Both the position numbers and the translations under genes were made by a program. A model generated the notes under the pieces. It did not search any database. It was not told the DNA's origin and saw only the letters and a program-made list of their open reading frames with translations. 64,000 nucleotides of DNA, taken from Daphnia pulex. Lineage: Eukaryota > Arthropoda > Branchiopoda > Diplostraca > Daphniidae. Below, one piece after another: positions 22,569 to 34,469 of this stretch. The DNA is taken from positions 434,001 through 498,000 of the forward strand of contig NC_060017.1 of assembly GCF_021134715.1 (NCBI RefSeq). Reading direction: 5' to 3'. Numbering within the stretch: position 1 is the first letter of the stretch; the number at the start of each line of letters is the position of its first letter.

Positions 22569-23580
22569 TTGGATGCGGCCATCCGCCTACTCCGGCTTCT
22601 CACTCCGCTGTCGGCCTCCATGGCGTTCGTCACCGTCGCCATCGGACTCGTCACCGTCCATTGGCTCTACAGCAAAGAGAAAATGTCCAACCCGAAATTC
22701 AACCGAACCGGAGATCCCGAACTCGAGTACCTCTCCAAATTCACAGTCAGCGGACTCTGGACTCTTTGCTACACCAATCGTACATTTCGCTTAAATCATT
22801 TTTAAAGACCATCAAATTGAATTCAAATGACGTGGATTTTTCTTTCAGCTGGAGAGACGGAACGCTACTGTTTAAACATCGATTATTTCCCAACGGAAGA
22901 GTACAGTCCCGATCCCAATGACTCGACACTCTCAATCCCTTGTAAGAGAAGTTTTATTATTATTCCGGGCTCCTAATGGATAGCTACATTGATGTTTATT
23001 TATTTTGATTCCAACAGATGCGGTCTTGAGGTCGGCTCCGTTCTTTTTCATGGCCACTGTTGGTCGTCGGAGAGATTTTCTGTTTCCTCGGCCACTTTGC
23101 ACCTAGGAGACGCTATTGCACTTTTCTATCCGGCGTCAATTTGATCCTTTCCGGTATTTTATTTCGATTGGAATTATTTTTTAAATTTTGATCAAGTTTA
23201 TTTTTGTTTTTAAATTTTTTATTCAGGATTGTTACTTTTACTCGGTCTGGTTGTTTACGTCTCGGTTTTCACGGCTGAAATCGGAAGTAAATTAAGGCCC
23301 AGCTCATCATTACAACCGCCAATGTTCACCTACACCTACGGCTACAGTTTCCATTTGGTAGTCATCGGTTTCTTAGCTGGCAAGGTATTTTCATAACCAT
23401 CATTTTATACATTTAATTTGATTTTAAATTATACCATATATTTATTTGGGATAAAACAGGTAGCCGGTACTTCTGCCATTTTCCTGTTCATTTATTGGCA
23501 CCAAAATCAAATTGCCAAAAAGGAAATGCACCGGAAAATGACTTTAGCTCTGGTGCAGACGCCAGTCGATTTGTATGGGG
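22569..23580 (+). CDS. Voltage-gated calcium-channel gamma subunit (stargazin-like)
   Basis: Exons at about 22569-22779, 22850-22939, 23017-23153, 23226-23383 and 23460-23580 encode a claudin-fold, four-helix membrane protein. TM1 is SASMAFVTVAIGLVTVHWLY, followed by the first extracellular loop with LEYLSKFTVSGLWTLCYTN, a W..C pattern. Then come YCLNIDYFPTEEYSPDPND, TM2 (after RSAPFFFMATV), TM3 LLLLLGLVVYVSVFTAEIGS and TM4 GYSFHLVVIGFLAGK with AGTSAIFLFIYW. This order fits CACNG/TARP proteins, which modulate calcium channels and AMPA-type receptors at the plasma membrane. Exon 3 needs a one-base shift right after MATV to reach VVGEIFCFLGHFAPRRR. No ATG is seen in frame for the first exon, so the true first exon is missing. 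A foldback element follows within 80 bp of the last exon. Confidence 0.75.
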
Positions 23581-23659
23581 TGCGAAATGAACACTTTTTC
23601 TAAAATTTTTTTTCAAAAATCGATTACCAAATTTGATTTGAAAACAAATTGATAATCAA

Positions 23660-25275
23660 TTCGAATATTGAAACCAAGTAGAAAATAAATTCAAAAATTG
23701 AAAATGTTTTGAAAATGATTTCATAAATTGAAAATGATTTCGAAAAATGAAAACGAATTTGATAAATGAAAACGAATTTGAAAAATGAAAATGAACTTGA
23801 AAAATGAAAATTAATTTGAAAAACTAAAATGAATTTGAAAAGTGAAAATGAACTTGAAAATCCATACAATTTCGGGAGTGCGATATGACACTACTCTACT
23901 ATATCCCCAGCTCTCTCCATAGCCATCTCCTATAGCCACCCCGAGACAACCGACTAGCCATTGATGGCTATGTCGCTGATTCCAGCCAGCTAGGCCGTCA
24001 GCGATAGGCCTACTGTCAGCCCTTGCCGGGCGGTGCTGGCCACCGCTGCCGCCACAACGGCCGCCGCTGAAGTCTCTCTCGACCGCAGGAGTATTACCCT
24101 ACACAAAAATAGGTTACACGATCCAACGTGAAAAGTTTCATGTTCCTGCAGTAAATGACCCAGCGACGATGAAGACGGAACGGCCGAACGGGTGGCTTTC
24201 ACCAGAGAAAAGTTCCAGTCACGCCTCGGTGTGACGTTCTCGCGAAGTTCTCGTCATTCCACTAACTGCCAACTGCCCGGAAAGAAGTGTTCTGGTACGT
24301 TTCGCTGGATAGGCCTATGCGTCCTGTACTGCTGCGATACTCTGCCGTTCAATCCGACGAGAAGAAGAAGGCCAGCAGAAGGCGGCCACGCCTTCTTGCT
24401 GACGTGGATCTTCATGTTGGTGCTGGCCCTGCTGGAAATTATCCGCTATCTAAGCGGATTGGGGAGCAAACTTCTCTATTGTCTCTACGTCTTTGCCATG
24501 TGGTCCACGTGCGCCGGAAGTGTTACCTACCTGATACTCTAATACTCTACGGCATTTATATATAATTGAGCCATTTCCAAGGAGGAGCTCCTTGGAGGAT
24601 GGCTCTGTCTCAGCTGCAGCGACGGATTGAACACCAAAAATTGGCACAACGTCAATCATTTCTACCATCACGGAGGCAGCGGACATGGCGGTGGAGGCCA
24701 AAGAAGAGGATCCAAATGGCCATGTTGCTCATGTCCGTTTCAACATGAAAGCTTTTTTTTTTTAATGGACGGCCTCAGATAAAAGTAGTCGTAGGAACAT
24801 GAAACTTTTCACGTTGGATCGTGTAATCTATTTTTGTGTAGAATACTCGGCCTGCGGTCGAGAGAGACTTCAGCGGCGGCCGTTGTGGCGGCAGCGGCGA
24901 CCAGCACCGCCCGGCAAGGGCTGACAGTATCGCTGACGGCCTTGCTTGCTGGAATAAGCGACATAGCCATCAATGGCTAGTCGGTTGTCTCGGGGTGGCT
25001 ATAGCATCCGCAGAGAGCTGGGGATAGAGTAGGGTGGTGTCATATCGCACTCCCAAAAATTTATAGATATTCAAGTTCATTTTCGTTTTTCAAATTCGTT
25101 TTCACTTTTAATCAAATTCATTTTCATTTTTCAAATTCATTTTCATTTTTCGAAATCATTTTAGTTTTTCGAAATCATTTTCAGTTTTCAAAATCATTTT
25201 CAATTTATGAAATCATTTTCAAAAAAATTTCAATTTTTGAATTTATTTTCAACTTGGGGTTGCAATATTCGAATA
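23660..25275. mobile_element. Foldback-type element with ~485-bp inverted arms
   Basis: The arms 23660-24148 and 24793-25275 are reverse complements. They share a GC-rich stretch (GCCCTTGCCGGGCGGTGCTGG, ACTTCAGCGGCGGCCGTTG) and, at the outer side, a long series of GAAAATGAATTTGAAAAA-like repeats. The 640-bp core has an open frame on the plus strand (24192-24542) that would give two hydrophobic segments (AFLLTWIFMLVLALLEIIRY and LYCLYVFAMWSTCAGSVTYL). No transposase is seen. I could not fix a target duplication. Confidence 0.7.
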
Positions 25276-27100
25276 TCAATATTTTGTTGTCTTTTTTACA
25301 TATTTCGAAAGCCCTAGTCAATGCGATCATTTTCCAGTAAAATTTATTCGTTTTCGTTAAGTTTTCGGTACTTAAAAGAAATTTTTAAAGTATTTTTCGT
25401 GACCCGCTATAGATAAAATATTGATTTTCCCCATTTTTTGTCTTAAATTAACAGCCATACTTCCCATTTTTTGGTTTTTCATAGAAAATATCATTATCTA
25501 TCGTTTCCAATAAGTGGAATCATTTTTAAGTTAGTAATAATCCCTTTTATGGGGGGGGGGGGAATTTTAAAGATTTTACACTTCAGGCCTTATGTTCGGC
25601 TACTTGTGTACATAGGAAATTATTTATTTTCCAGAAATTTAAAGCTTAAGAATAAAGCAAGGTTTTGGCGTAACACTCGTATTTTATTTCGTAATACGAG
25701 AGCTAAAAACAGCGAAAAACCAAAATAGTTTTTTCGAGCCGCGCGGCATTCATCAAATCGGCCATTGTTCCGTTTCCCCCCGTCAAGTAGCCGAAGACTT
25801 CTTTACCATAGGTTAAGGGGTCAGATGCCCATCAGAGACCCAGAGGCAAGATCGGACTATGATCCGTTTTTCCCCCGCTAGAGGATCCGTTTTAAGGAAC
25901 ATCGAGATTGGACCATAGTCCGTTCTCGGTCGAAGTTTGTGTTAATTCCTCATTGCCTTTAGGGTCTGTTGGGGTGACCACCCACCCCCCTCGATAGGTG
26001 TAGACTGACGTTATGAGGGAGACCACCCCAAGAGACCCTAAAGGCAAAGAGGGTAAAATGTTGTTTTCGCGAGCGCTAGGTGGCTTATAGGATGAAGCCC
26101 GGCATGGAAACGAAGAAATTTTGGGAAATTTTGTCCAAAATTTCAATCATTAATATCTCGGCTTCTAAGCCGAATATTTTACAAATATTTAAATGTTTGA
26201 AGAGACGGGCTATCCCATCATTTTAAACCAATTATATTATTTTTAGTTGCAGCAGTTGCATGACGAGGAAACTGCTGCACAAAAACAAAACAAAAGTCGA
26301 AATTTGGCTACCCCCTCTCAGTTTTTTTTTCAAATATCTCCTAAAATAAAAAAAAGCTAGGCCATTGCGATTTTTACCAATCGACTTAGCGAAAATTTTG
26401 CACAAAACCCTTATATTTTTTTATTTTAGGGCCCCCAGCGATGATTTCCACAAAATCGAAAACCCCCCAAACGACCTCTTTGAGTCGTAGACGGCTTGTT
26501 AATAATAATTTTTAAAGAAGGATCAATCGATAGAGCTTAAAAAAGCGATTCTAAGTCTCAAAAGCACCTTTCTAGTAAAGATAAGAAATTAAAAGATATT
26601 TGCGCTTAAATTTTTAGAGGACGGGATATGTGTTCGTTGGTTGTCTCCACCTAACGCTAAGAATTCTAAACTTTTCTATGGTTTTTAGAAAGAAAGCATA
26701 GCAGAATGCAAATCACAAATAAAGGAATCCAGAGAGTTAATCAGAGAATCACAGATAGCAGACACACCTAATCTTATCAAACCAAACCAAAACCAGGGAA
26801 TCACAGGGTGGTCAACTAACAATCACCGCTAGGCGGGGACAACCAACGAACACCAACGCAATTTCTAATTAAAATATTGCCAAAATTAAATATTTCCCGC
26901 ATAGGGATAATTTAATAGACTCTATGGTTACCTTCGCGGGTGCCGCGATGAAAAAGCTCATTTCCGAGAGAGTCGATAGCTCATTTTTGAAGCTCGATTC
27001 ATTAAGTAATAAAAAAATGGTAGCCGACATGGGAATTGTCGAAGTGACCCGTCCTCTAGCTTAAGTAGTCCATGGCCGAGATCCAAGTGGTCCGAGATTC
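25276..27100. other. Non-coding region with a small inverted repeat
   Basis: No gene recognised. ATTGCCTTTAGGGTCTGTTGG (near 25951) and its complement-like CACCCCAAGAGACCCTAAAGG (near 26024-26044) form a hairpin. A run of 12 G lies near 25550. The sequence changes to phage-like at about 27110. Confidence 0.35.
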
Positions 27101-27109
27101 AGATGGGGT

Positions 27110-27233
27110 CTGAGATTGGCACACATTTCGGCGGCACCCCAATAAAGCAAAGTGGGAAGCGGCTAGCGAGTTCTGTAAAGACAAGGGCTGGAAGTTCCAG
27201 ATAATGCATGAAGAACATTTAGGGATAAAATAA
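27110..27233 (+). pseudogene. T4-like phage head-completion (gp4) C-terminus
   Basis: The frame ending at the TAA of 27231-27233 reads HPNKAKWEAASEFCKDKGWK then FQIMHEEHLGIK. This is the typical C-terminal end of the T4-family gp4 head-completion protein (AKW.AA.EFCK.RGW.F....E..LGIK). The N-terminal 100 or more residues are missing and an upstream TGA interrupts. The stop overlaps the start of the next gene as TAATG, a prokaryote-type coupling. Confidence 0.5.
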
Positions 27234-27826
27234 TGGCAACGGTATTCGATGAGATTCTAACCAAAGGCGTTCGTTCAGGACAAGTACCTGCACGGGAGGC
27301 AACGGCTCGGGATTGGTATAGAGATACTGCAAAGGCATATGGCAGAATCAATGAGGGTAAGCTAATGAAAGGCGACCAAGATCGTCTTAATACTCGCCCT
27401 ATGGTAGGCCAAATGTATATGTACTTCTACGAGGCAAAGACTAAAGATACGTTACCATACTTCGATAGATTCCCGTTAGTGTTTCCGTTTCTCAAGGTCA
27501 AAGGTGGTTTCTACGGTCTTAACATGCACTACATCCCACTGCCGCTAAGAGCCAAGCTAATGGACGCTTTGTATCAAACAGCAAACAATACTAGGTACGA
27601 CGAAACGACTAAACTGAAACTAATAAGCTATAGTATTTTAGATGGGGAAGCTAAGTACAAAGAATTTAGACCCTGTGTCAAGCGATATCTTACCTCCCAA
27701 CTGAGAAGTCAGTTCATGTATATCTACCCATCAGAATGGGATATTGCATTATTCTTGCCCACTGAGAGATTCCAAGGCGCAACAAAATCAAAAGTCTGGT
27801 CAGACTCAAAGAAGAAAATAAGGTAA
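27233..27826 (+). CDS. Tailed-phage (T4-like) conserved protein, 197 aa
   Basis: An uninterrupted frame without introns: MATVFDEILTKGVRSGQVPA, then a core YFDRFPLVFPFLKVKGGFYG, NMHYIPLPLRAKLMDALYQ, FRPCVKRYLTSQLRSQFMYI and LFLPTERFQGATKSKVWSDS. I recognise it as a protein kept in the structural gene cluster of T4-like myoviruses of aquatic bacteria, between gp4 and the tail tube or baseplate genes. I cannot assign its exact name (DNA end protector is one possibility). It overlaps the gp4 stop (TAATG) and the next gene starts 3 bp after its stop, so the three form a phage-type operon. Nothing eukaryotic surrounds it. Confidence 0.6.
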   Translation: MATVFDEILTKGVRSGQVPAREATARDWYRDTAKAYGRINEGKLMKGDQDRLNTRPMVGQMYMYFYEAKTKDTLPYFDRFPLVFPFLKVKGGFYGLNMHYIPLPLRAKLMDALYQTANNTRYDETTKLKLISYSILDGEAKYKEFRPCVKRYLTSQLRSQFMYIYPSEWDIALFLPTERFQGATKSKVWSDSKKKIR

Positions 27827-27829
27827 CCC

Positions 27830-28220
27830 ATGTCTTTTAAAATCAGCAAATTTAGCTCTAAGATAAAAAAATACGGCCTAGCTAAGAGTAATCTATTCAT
27901 CGTAGAGATTGGTATACCCACTTCGATTAAAAATGAGCTTAGAGACATTCCGGTTGTAACCGACATACGGTTCTTCTGCCGTAGCGTAACACTGCCCGAG
28001 ATGGATTTAATTACCACAGATATTCAGCCCCAAGGCTTTGGCGCAATCGAGAGACGTCCTCAAGGTATGACTTTTCCTATTCTGCCTACGACATTCATGA
28101 TGGACAGCGAGTTCGGTGTAATGAAGTTCTTTCATAGATGGACACAGGCCATCATTAACTATGACAGCAGTTCCGGTATTCGTGGAGTAGTAAATAATGA
28201 ACTACCTTTCGAGATGGGTA
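27830..28220 (+). pseudogene. T4-like phage tail-tube/baseplate protein, N-terminal half
   Basis: Starts MSFKISKFSSKIKKYGLAKS and contains LFIVEIGIPTSIKNELRDIP, FFCRSVTLPEMDLITTDIQP and MTFPILPTTFMMDSEFGVMK, as in tail-tube or tube-initiator-like proteins of T4-family phages. The gene stops being phage-like at GVVNNELPFEMG. The last shared bases are GAGATGGGTA at 28211-28220, followed by four GGTACCAT-type repeats. The matching C-terminal half is at 51219-50834 on the other strand and begins with the same ten bases. Confidence 0.65.
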
Positions 28221-29276
28221 CCATTTGGTACCATTGGGTACCATATGGGTACCATTTGCGCAGGGGGGCCACATCATCAACACGACCTCATCGTGTAGTG
28301 TAACAGGATCAATACTACGTATACGGTACGACATATGAAAAGAATAAAGCTGAAAGTTGTTTGGAACTTGGAAGCGCTTATTAAGAAGTGAAGAACCCTA
28401 TTGCGTGTTTATGCGGTTGGCTAGAGTCGCGTAGCAATAATGAAGGTGAAACGGATAACAAGATATTTTTTAACGGCTTTGTCTCTACAACTATTATCTT
28501 ATACACTTGGGACGGAACGCATTTCTTCAGTTTTTGTGCATGTCGTAAGAAAAGAAATCCATTAATAAATTGGTAAACTGCCCTTCCAGTGTGGATGAAT
28601 ATTCCACTCGATTCCACTTCGTTCAAAATGTCAAAAAGATCGTTCATCACCTTCTTATATTTTGTACTATAAAGGAAGCTTCGCGCAAGAAAGCGGATTC
28701 ATTCTGTTTGGTACGAAATGGTTTGAATATTCCCGAATATTATTTTCCCAGGCCAACCATACATATGAGCTGACTTTTTTTTGTTGTTTAAGTATATACT
28801 CGTGTATACATATTTGTATAGAAGCAAACATACTGCCCATGGGACCCATAAACACACTGCCAACCGACACTATCACAGTAAAATATAGCACTGATGTTGA
28901 GATATCACTTGCCAGAGGTAGCTACCGTAGTTAAGTTTATTGCGTTTTCCCCATTATTATGCAAAAATCACTGAATCAAATGATGCCATCGAATTCATTA
29001 AATAATCAAGTTTTCCGGAGAAAGCATTTAATACAGGAAGCAAGTATTTCTGTATTTGGTATCGCTAGATTGAAAATTAATTTGTCCGTATTTTTCAAAG
29101 TGTTCTCGAATAAAATTGCGATATTGCCTATCTGCTTGAGTTGACCAGAGCCAGGGTAAGTTCACCCATACTCTGCCTTGTTAGACGACAGCCTAGCTAT
29201 TCAGTTTTTGTCCGCGGTCGTGAATTACGACCAATTGTGACATTAAGGCTAAATAAGAGAGAAAAGGGGGAATTCA
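28221..29276. other. Junction repeat and unassigned sequence
   Basis: 28217-28258 repeats GGTACCAT with small changes four times at the phage junction. Beyond it, open stretches on both strands (28381-28650 minus, 28959-29144 plus) have no recognisable family. A (GTATACA)-type stretch lies near 28795. Confidence 0.35.
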
Positions 29277-29434
29277 GGGGCTTATTTAACAAGTAAGTTA
29301 TACGAGCAATCGCGATTCCATAAGCATACACGGGAAATTTAGTTCGAACTGATTCCCGGTAGAGGGTTTTTCCCGTGTATGCTTATGGGAATCGCAATTG
29401 CTCGGATAACGGGATAACTTACTTGTTAAGCCCC
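29277..29434. repeat. 158-bp MITE-like hairpin
   Basis: GGGGCTTATTTAACAAGTAA at the left end pairs with TTACTTGTTAAGCCCC at the right. The inner arms (GCAATCGCGATTCC, CATAAGCATACACGGGAAA) pair with GGGAATCGCAATTGC and TTTCCCGTGTATGCTTATG. Confidence 0.75.
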
Positions 29435-29756
29435 AGTGCCCTCTGCCCAGTCTCAGGGAAACGAATGTTCACCTTCCTATGGATAAGTCATCTTCCGCGG
29501 ACGACCTGACCCCTACCGGCAAGCAGACGATTCCTCTCAGGCTTATGGAGGCATGGAGCCGATTGTTTTCTTTAGTCTGTGGCTCTGTGGGTCTGTGCAG
29601 GTGCAGTCCATGCACAAACATATACGTTTTGTTCTTTGTTGTTGATGTGATTTGACTTAATTTGGCATGCCTTCGTTTGTGTTGTAAGAGTATACAGCAT
29701 AAGTTGTGTTGGGAGAATGTGTTGAGCAGTCATTGGATCATTGCATCATGTACCAT

Positions 29757-30265
29757 GACCAAGTAAACTAAAAACCATACCTGAACGGCGACGTCCAAGC
29801 GTATCGTGTTGGGGGGGGGGGTTGTTTTCCAATTCCATGAAGGCTTCAATTTCTTGGCGATTTCTGACTAATTCTGTTCTTAAATTTTGTGTTTCTTCCG
29901 GAAGAGGAGCAGCAGTTAGACGAAACGTTGCACGGGGTACGGGCAGCCGAGATCGAAAAGAAAGCTGAGCAGCTTGCTGAACTGGCCCCGCAACATGTGC
30001 AATCGCTTGCCCAACATGCCCAACAGACGCTAAAGACCAATAAGGGCGTGGAATCACAAGGAAATTGACCAAGTAAACTAAAAACCATACCTGAACGGCG
30101 ACGTCCAAGCGTATCGTGTTGGGGGGTGGGGTTGTTTTCCAATTCCATGAAGGCTTCAATTTCTTGGCGATTTCTGACTAATTCTGTTCTTAAATTTTGT
30201 GTTTCTTCCGGAAGAGGAGCAGCAGTTAGACGAATCGTTGCACGAGGTACGGGCAGCCGAGATCG
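29757..30265 (-). repeat. Tandem copy (310-bp period) of a Gln/Glu-rich coding repeat
   Basis: The block starting GACCAAGTAAACTAAAAACC at 29757 restarts at 30067. On the minus strand it encodes a coiled-coil-like stretch (ETQNLRTELVRNRQEIEAFM) followed by a G/C homopolymer of variable length (11 G near 29811; interrupted in the second copy). An inverted copy is at 51222-51400. The family is unrecognised; a retrotransposon gag piece is one possibility. Confidence 0.6.
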
Positions 30266-31066
30266 TTATGGATCCTGGATTCACGTTCAGTGTCTGAACG
30301 AATGAGCTTGCGACCTTCTTTCAACAATCTAGATTGAGGATGAGTTATAAAAGTTGCCACGTCTCACCTAAAGACCTCTTTAAGAATAAGTATGTGGAAC
30401 ATCATTGGAACCAGCTTCATAGGTAGCGGCCTTATATAGCTGTAGACAGCCAGTCTCATTACTTCGCGCATCTTACAACTCACAACAACTTCTAAGATGA
30501 ACATCCGTCAGATTTACGTAAATATAATTCTACTATACATTCATAGCATTTCGATATTTATATTGAGATTTTCTTACTTTGTCTAGTTTTTTGTCTCCGT
30601 TGCGTTAGTCTTCCTAGTGGTGCATTCGACAACGCCAGTAAATAGTCAACAAGAGGCTTACGTCGATAAGTGGGAGCCCTTTGACATCCAAAATAGTCCA
30701 CATGTTGATCGCTTTGAATCAAACTACAACAAATTTGGTGCGTCTCCAGAATCTCAAGTTGGTACCATTCACGAAGTTTATTGCCCAGAGCCCAGCAGCC
30801 CACAAAATGGTCAAGTCGCACAAGCGATTTTACCGTGTTTGATAGCTCATCATCAGTTTTATCTTGGAAGGAACGTCGTGTTATATGCTATATTTTTTTT
30901 ATTGTTAATACTCCACTGCTAGCCTATTATAACTTGCTATGTTATTTCTGAGTATAAAAACGAAATTGTTGAAAGCGTTTTTGCTGTGTCTGACGGTTTC
31001 TGATAGTTATTTTTATTATGACAAATGTATCAACATTTTTTGGCTCAAGAAATAGAAACTTAGGAA

Positions 31067-31575
31067 TTAATTTCGTTGCTTTCTTTTGATATTTTTGTCA
31101 ACTGACAAGTGAGAAAGGGTGAAATTTACCAGACTTTCTCTTCGTCTTGGTCCACTTCCTCTAACTTTTCCATCGTAATTTTGATCAATTTCTTGCATAA
31201 AATTGGTAAAGATTCTCTTAAAAAGCTTCTGCAGGTTTTTTTTTAAGATTGCCTGAAAAAAAACGAAAAAAACACAATAATTAGAAAAACATTTATAGCA
31301 CAAATAATTTAAACATTACCTAAGATAAATTTCTCTAGCCAATCCAGCATATCCCAAGCGCAATCAAGCCATGCAATATCAAAGGGACAGCCATCATCAT
31401 TGGAAACATAATCAACTGTGTCTTCAAAATCTCCCATCCCTCCGCATAATTTTACTTTTTTGTTTAATCGTGAGGCAGACTTCACACAAACACCCACGAA
31501 ATTCCTGCACGGCATAAACAAAAAAACAGTTTGAGTTTGATAAAGTAGGTGCCGGTGGCCATGGCTTGTTGCCAC
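31067..31575 (-). pseudogene. Unrecognised gene fragment, paralogue of 51.8-52.2 kb
   Basis: Two exon-like pieces. 31575-31309 has FEDTVDYVSNDDGCPFDIAW then MLDWLEKFILG before a TTACCTAAG-type donor; 31303-31067 begins FFQAILKKNLQKLFKRIFTN. The first matches the plus-strand piece at about 51850-51985 (LEDTVDYFFDWPLALGCPLD, PEKFILG), so both come from one gene family. I do not recognise it. Confidence 0.4.
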
Positions 31576-31751
31576 TGGTTACAGCTTATGGGCCGTCTTA
31601 CACATCTTTGCTTCATTTTTTAAACACGAAAACAGTATATCCACTTTGGGTTAATTGTAAGTTGGTGAGATAATACATAACTCGGAATTTCATTTTTTTA
31701 GGACTTGTTGTTTAATTGGAAAGATTACGGGTATTCGATCGTGTTGCCAAA

Positions 31752-32135
31752 ACAGTACCGGTCATCGTCCAAGGTAGCAACAATCGCGTCTTAGAAGAGG
31801 CTGCGTGATCTCTTCAAGATGTTCTGTCTGGAAGTGATTCCTATGACGTTGGCCAAAAACGCAGATCTTATCCCTATCACAACCGTGACTGATTTGAGGA
31901 ACAAAGACGCCTGCGGGTTCAAGTCATCCGGTATTGACGGTCACATGGTATTATGGAATAATGATTCTTTTCCATTTAAATGCTTGAAAGATGTTAAATG
32001 TTTATGTTATTTAAGATGCTAATACTAACATGCTAGACGAAGGAGTTGTACAGCCTGTTCTATTGACCACCATTGCGATCACTTTGGCTTCGAAAACCAT
32101 CCGTTCCATTCTTAAGATCGACGACATCGTATGTT
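31752..32135 (+). pseudogene. CCT4 (TCP-1 delta) C-terminal fragment, copy A
   Basis: The segments read as the end of chaperonin subunit CCT4: [20 protein letters not shown] then a TGA stop, [20 protein letters not shown] with TDLRN, and after an intron-like gap [12 protein letters not shown] and [16 protein letters not shown]. In CCT4 these are the apical/intermediate end and the last equatorial helices of the ATP-driven folding ring. The nonsense codon, the missing start and the lost segment between LEEAA and LEVIP show a dead copy. It shares a layout with copy B at 40.5-41.1 kb. Confidence 0.68.
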
Positions 32136-32618
32136 TCGAGTGTAGAATGATTATGGCTGATCTGTAAAAACTATAATAATCTTTTGTTTTCATTGTTGTG
32201 TCAACTCTCTGTACTGAGGCGTGTTCTAGCTATAGTTTGACACCAACAAATCACCCGGCCTAATCTTGTTTTTTGATTTAGTATACCGCTCCCTTGTTCG
32301 CCGCTATTGTGTCTTCTTTAATATGAAGATGTGCTTGGTATACTCTTTTCTTCGAACTGGGGGATTTTAGCAGATTTCAGGGTGAGAAATCACTTCAATA
32401 AACCTCCCAAGAACATTGGCCACTTACATTACTAGTATGAACCCTAAAGGTCGATAAAAAATACCTTAAGAACTCGAGTTTTATTTAGTGACGAGGTCAA
32501 CAAATACGAAAAAATGACTGAAATTGGACCTAGGGTACCTTTGGGGAAGTGTAAAAAGCTCGCAAAAAAAAATTAGCTCTAATAAAGTGCTTATAAAAAT
32601 GAGAAAGGGGGGTGAGTG

Positions 32619-32828
32619 CTAATATTTATTGGTAACAAATGTTTTTTTCTTATATAACTTAGAAATGTCTTTTGTCCCTTTCTTGACAATATCGTAGTCA
32701 AGCAAATCAAATCTTTGACGCCCACGACCATGAAAGAATTTGAACGTAAGCGATCTGTCTTCACAATTTATTTTATCAATTTCCCTGAAAAATAAAATAT
32801 ATCTGCATAAATGACGAAATTTCCGCAC
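32619..32828 (-). pseudogene. SNF2 ATPase (TTF2/lodestar-like) exon fragment 1
   Basis: Reads LFFREIDKINCEDRSLTFKF then FHGRGRQRFDLLDYDIV before decaying. This is the region of SNF2-family ATPases between the Walker A and DEAH motifs (the W.EIEK....L....FHG.R....L..YDIV pattern) and is most like transcription termination factor 2/lodestar. It is a single exon with no flanking motifs in frame. Confidence 0.5.
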
Positions 32829-32929
32829 GGCATTTACACAAAAACAGTAAACCCACTTTGGGTTCTCAACTGGGTTCTCAGCACTTTATTTATCTTCAGT
32901 TGTAGTGCCCTCGGACAAAGTCCCCTATG

Positions 32930-34430
32930 GGCAAGCAAACCACAAACACTTGAAGAGTTTTGTTCACACAGCTTTCTTTCCAATCCAGGGACAAAAGCTA
33001 ATTCAGGATGAGCTTCCTTCTACAAAATCACTCTAAGTTTATTCAACAGGTGAATTTTGCTTCTGTAATTCTATTTACGATATATGAAGCTGGTTTTCAC
33101 TAGAAGATCTTTGTTCACACAGCTCACTTTCCAATCTTGGCACTGCAGCTGATTCAGAATAATGAGCTGCTTCCATCAACAGTTTCCTATAAACAAAATC
33201 ACAGCATTTATTCAACAGGTTATTTTTATCCTGTGATTCTACTAACAATATGTGAAAATTCTGGTTTTTAATAAAAAAATCCATGCTTTCCTTTTTCTGT
33301 GCAAGAAGTTATATTTAAGAAAATCTTCTTACGAGAAATAATGAAGAAGCTAGGCAACTATTTAATAAACTAAATGTTGAATGGTTAAAATTAGGAATTT
33401 TTTTCGATTCGAATCTCAAAATTCCAGTTTGGAAACAAGACAGTTCTAAATTTAAGGAAAACATTACAACGAATATACCATAAGCACTTGAGCAGCACTT
33501 ATTGCTACAATTGTCGATGTTTTGAATTTGTGTTTTGATGCAAGATTAAAAAACTTCCCAGTTATTGTAAGGTTCCAGAAATCTGTAATCACAATCATCA
33601 GAAATCAATATCGTAAGAAAATTTACAGGATCAAAACTAAATATTAATATGGAATACTGTAAGTACGATGATTCATATCATGACATTGATCTTCAGTTAT
33701 TTGGCTAAATAAGATTTTAGTGTTGAATGGAAAAGATAAATATAAATTTTTCGAAGATGTAAAAAGAGGCAATTTAAATTAATACTTTGTGGTTCTATGG
33801 GCCATCTAATGCTGGAAAGAGTTTGATTGCTAATAAGATTGTGCAATCAGCAAGATTTATTTTAATATTATGGACTTTGACGAAAGGACTTATTTTCCAT
33901 TAAAAACGCACCAGGCAAACTAGACATATTTATTAATGCACCTGATATTGGGGAACGAAGAACAGAATTAGTTAAAAATATTACCGAAGGACAAGATATA
34001 GCAATTACTGTGATAAATCAGAGAGAATTTACTTTACCACACCATAAGTTGTTTGTTCAAATAAGACGCTATACCTTTTTTGTATGCAAGAAGCATCAGC
34101 TATAATGAATAAATGTTACTTATATCTATACTTTTAAAACAAGTGACGAACTCATTGATTGTAAAAAGAAACTTCATTAACTACTTTGGTTGAGATTCTT
34201 TGAGAAAGAACCATTAGATTTAACGAAACAATTGTTAAACTCAGCAATTTTCCATAGAAATCTTAAAAGTAAAATAATGATAATTTGAATATTTTACTGT
34301 GAGCTAATTTGAAATTGACAAGTAAACCGTTTAATACTGTGCATTTATCTGTGAAACCATCATGTGAATTGTGTGAATTATTTGAGCAGATATATCATGT
34401 GGTTTTCCAACACATCTTAAAATTTTTTTA
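32930..34430 (+). pseudogene. Endogenous parvovirus (densovirus-like) NS1 remnant, copy A
   Basis: The central piece reads TLWFYGPSNAGKSLIANKIV at 33783-33843, the Walker A motif of the parvoviral superfamily-3 helicase in NS1, the replication initiator. About 100 bases later comes a frame with INAPDIGE/RRTEL-like sequence and then ITEGQDIAITVINQREFTLP, the conserved stretch before sensor motifs. Upstream (32930-33300) there are repeated SKVPYGQN-type units also found in copy B. Many stops and frameshifts split it, and the Walker B region is corrupted. The element is old and non-functional. Confidence 0.65.
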
Positions 34431-34469
34431 AAATAGAATATTCAGAATATTGACCAGCACCAGTTTATC

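Noticed and set aside
23624..23869. Phe/Ser-rich minus-strand frame
   Set aside because: It arises from the GAAAATGAATTTG repeat array of the foldback arm and is not a gene.
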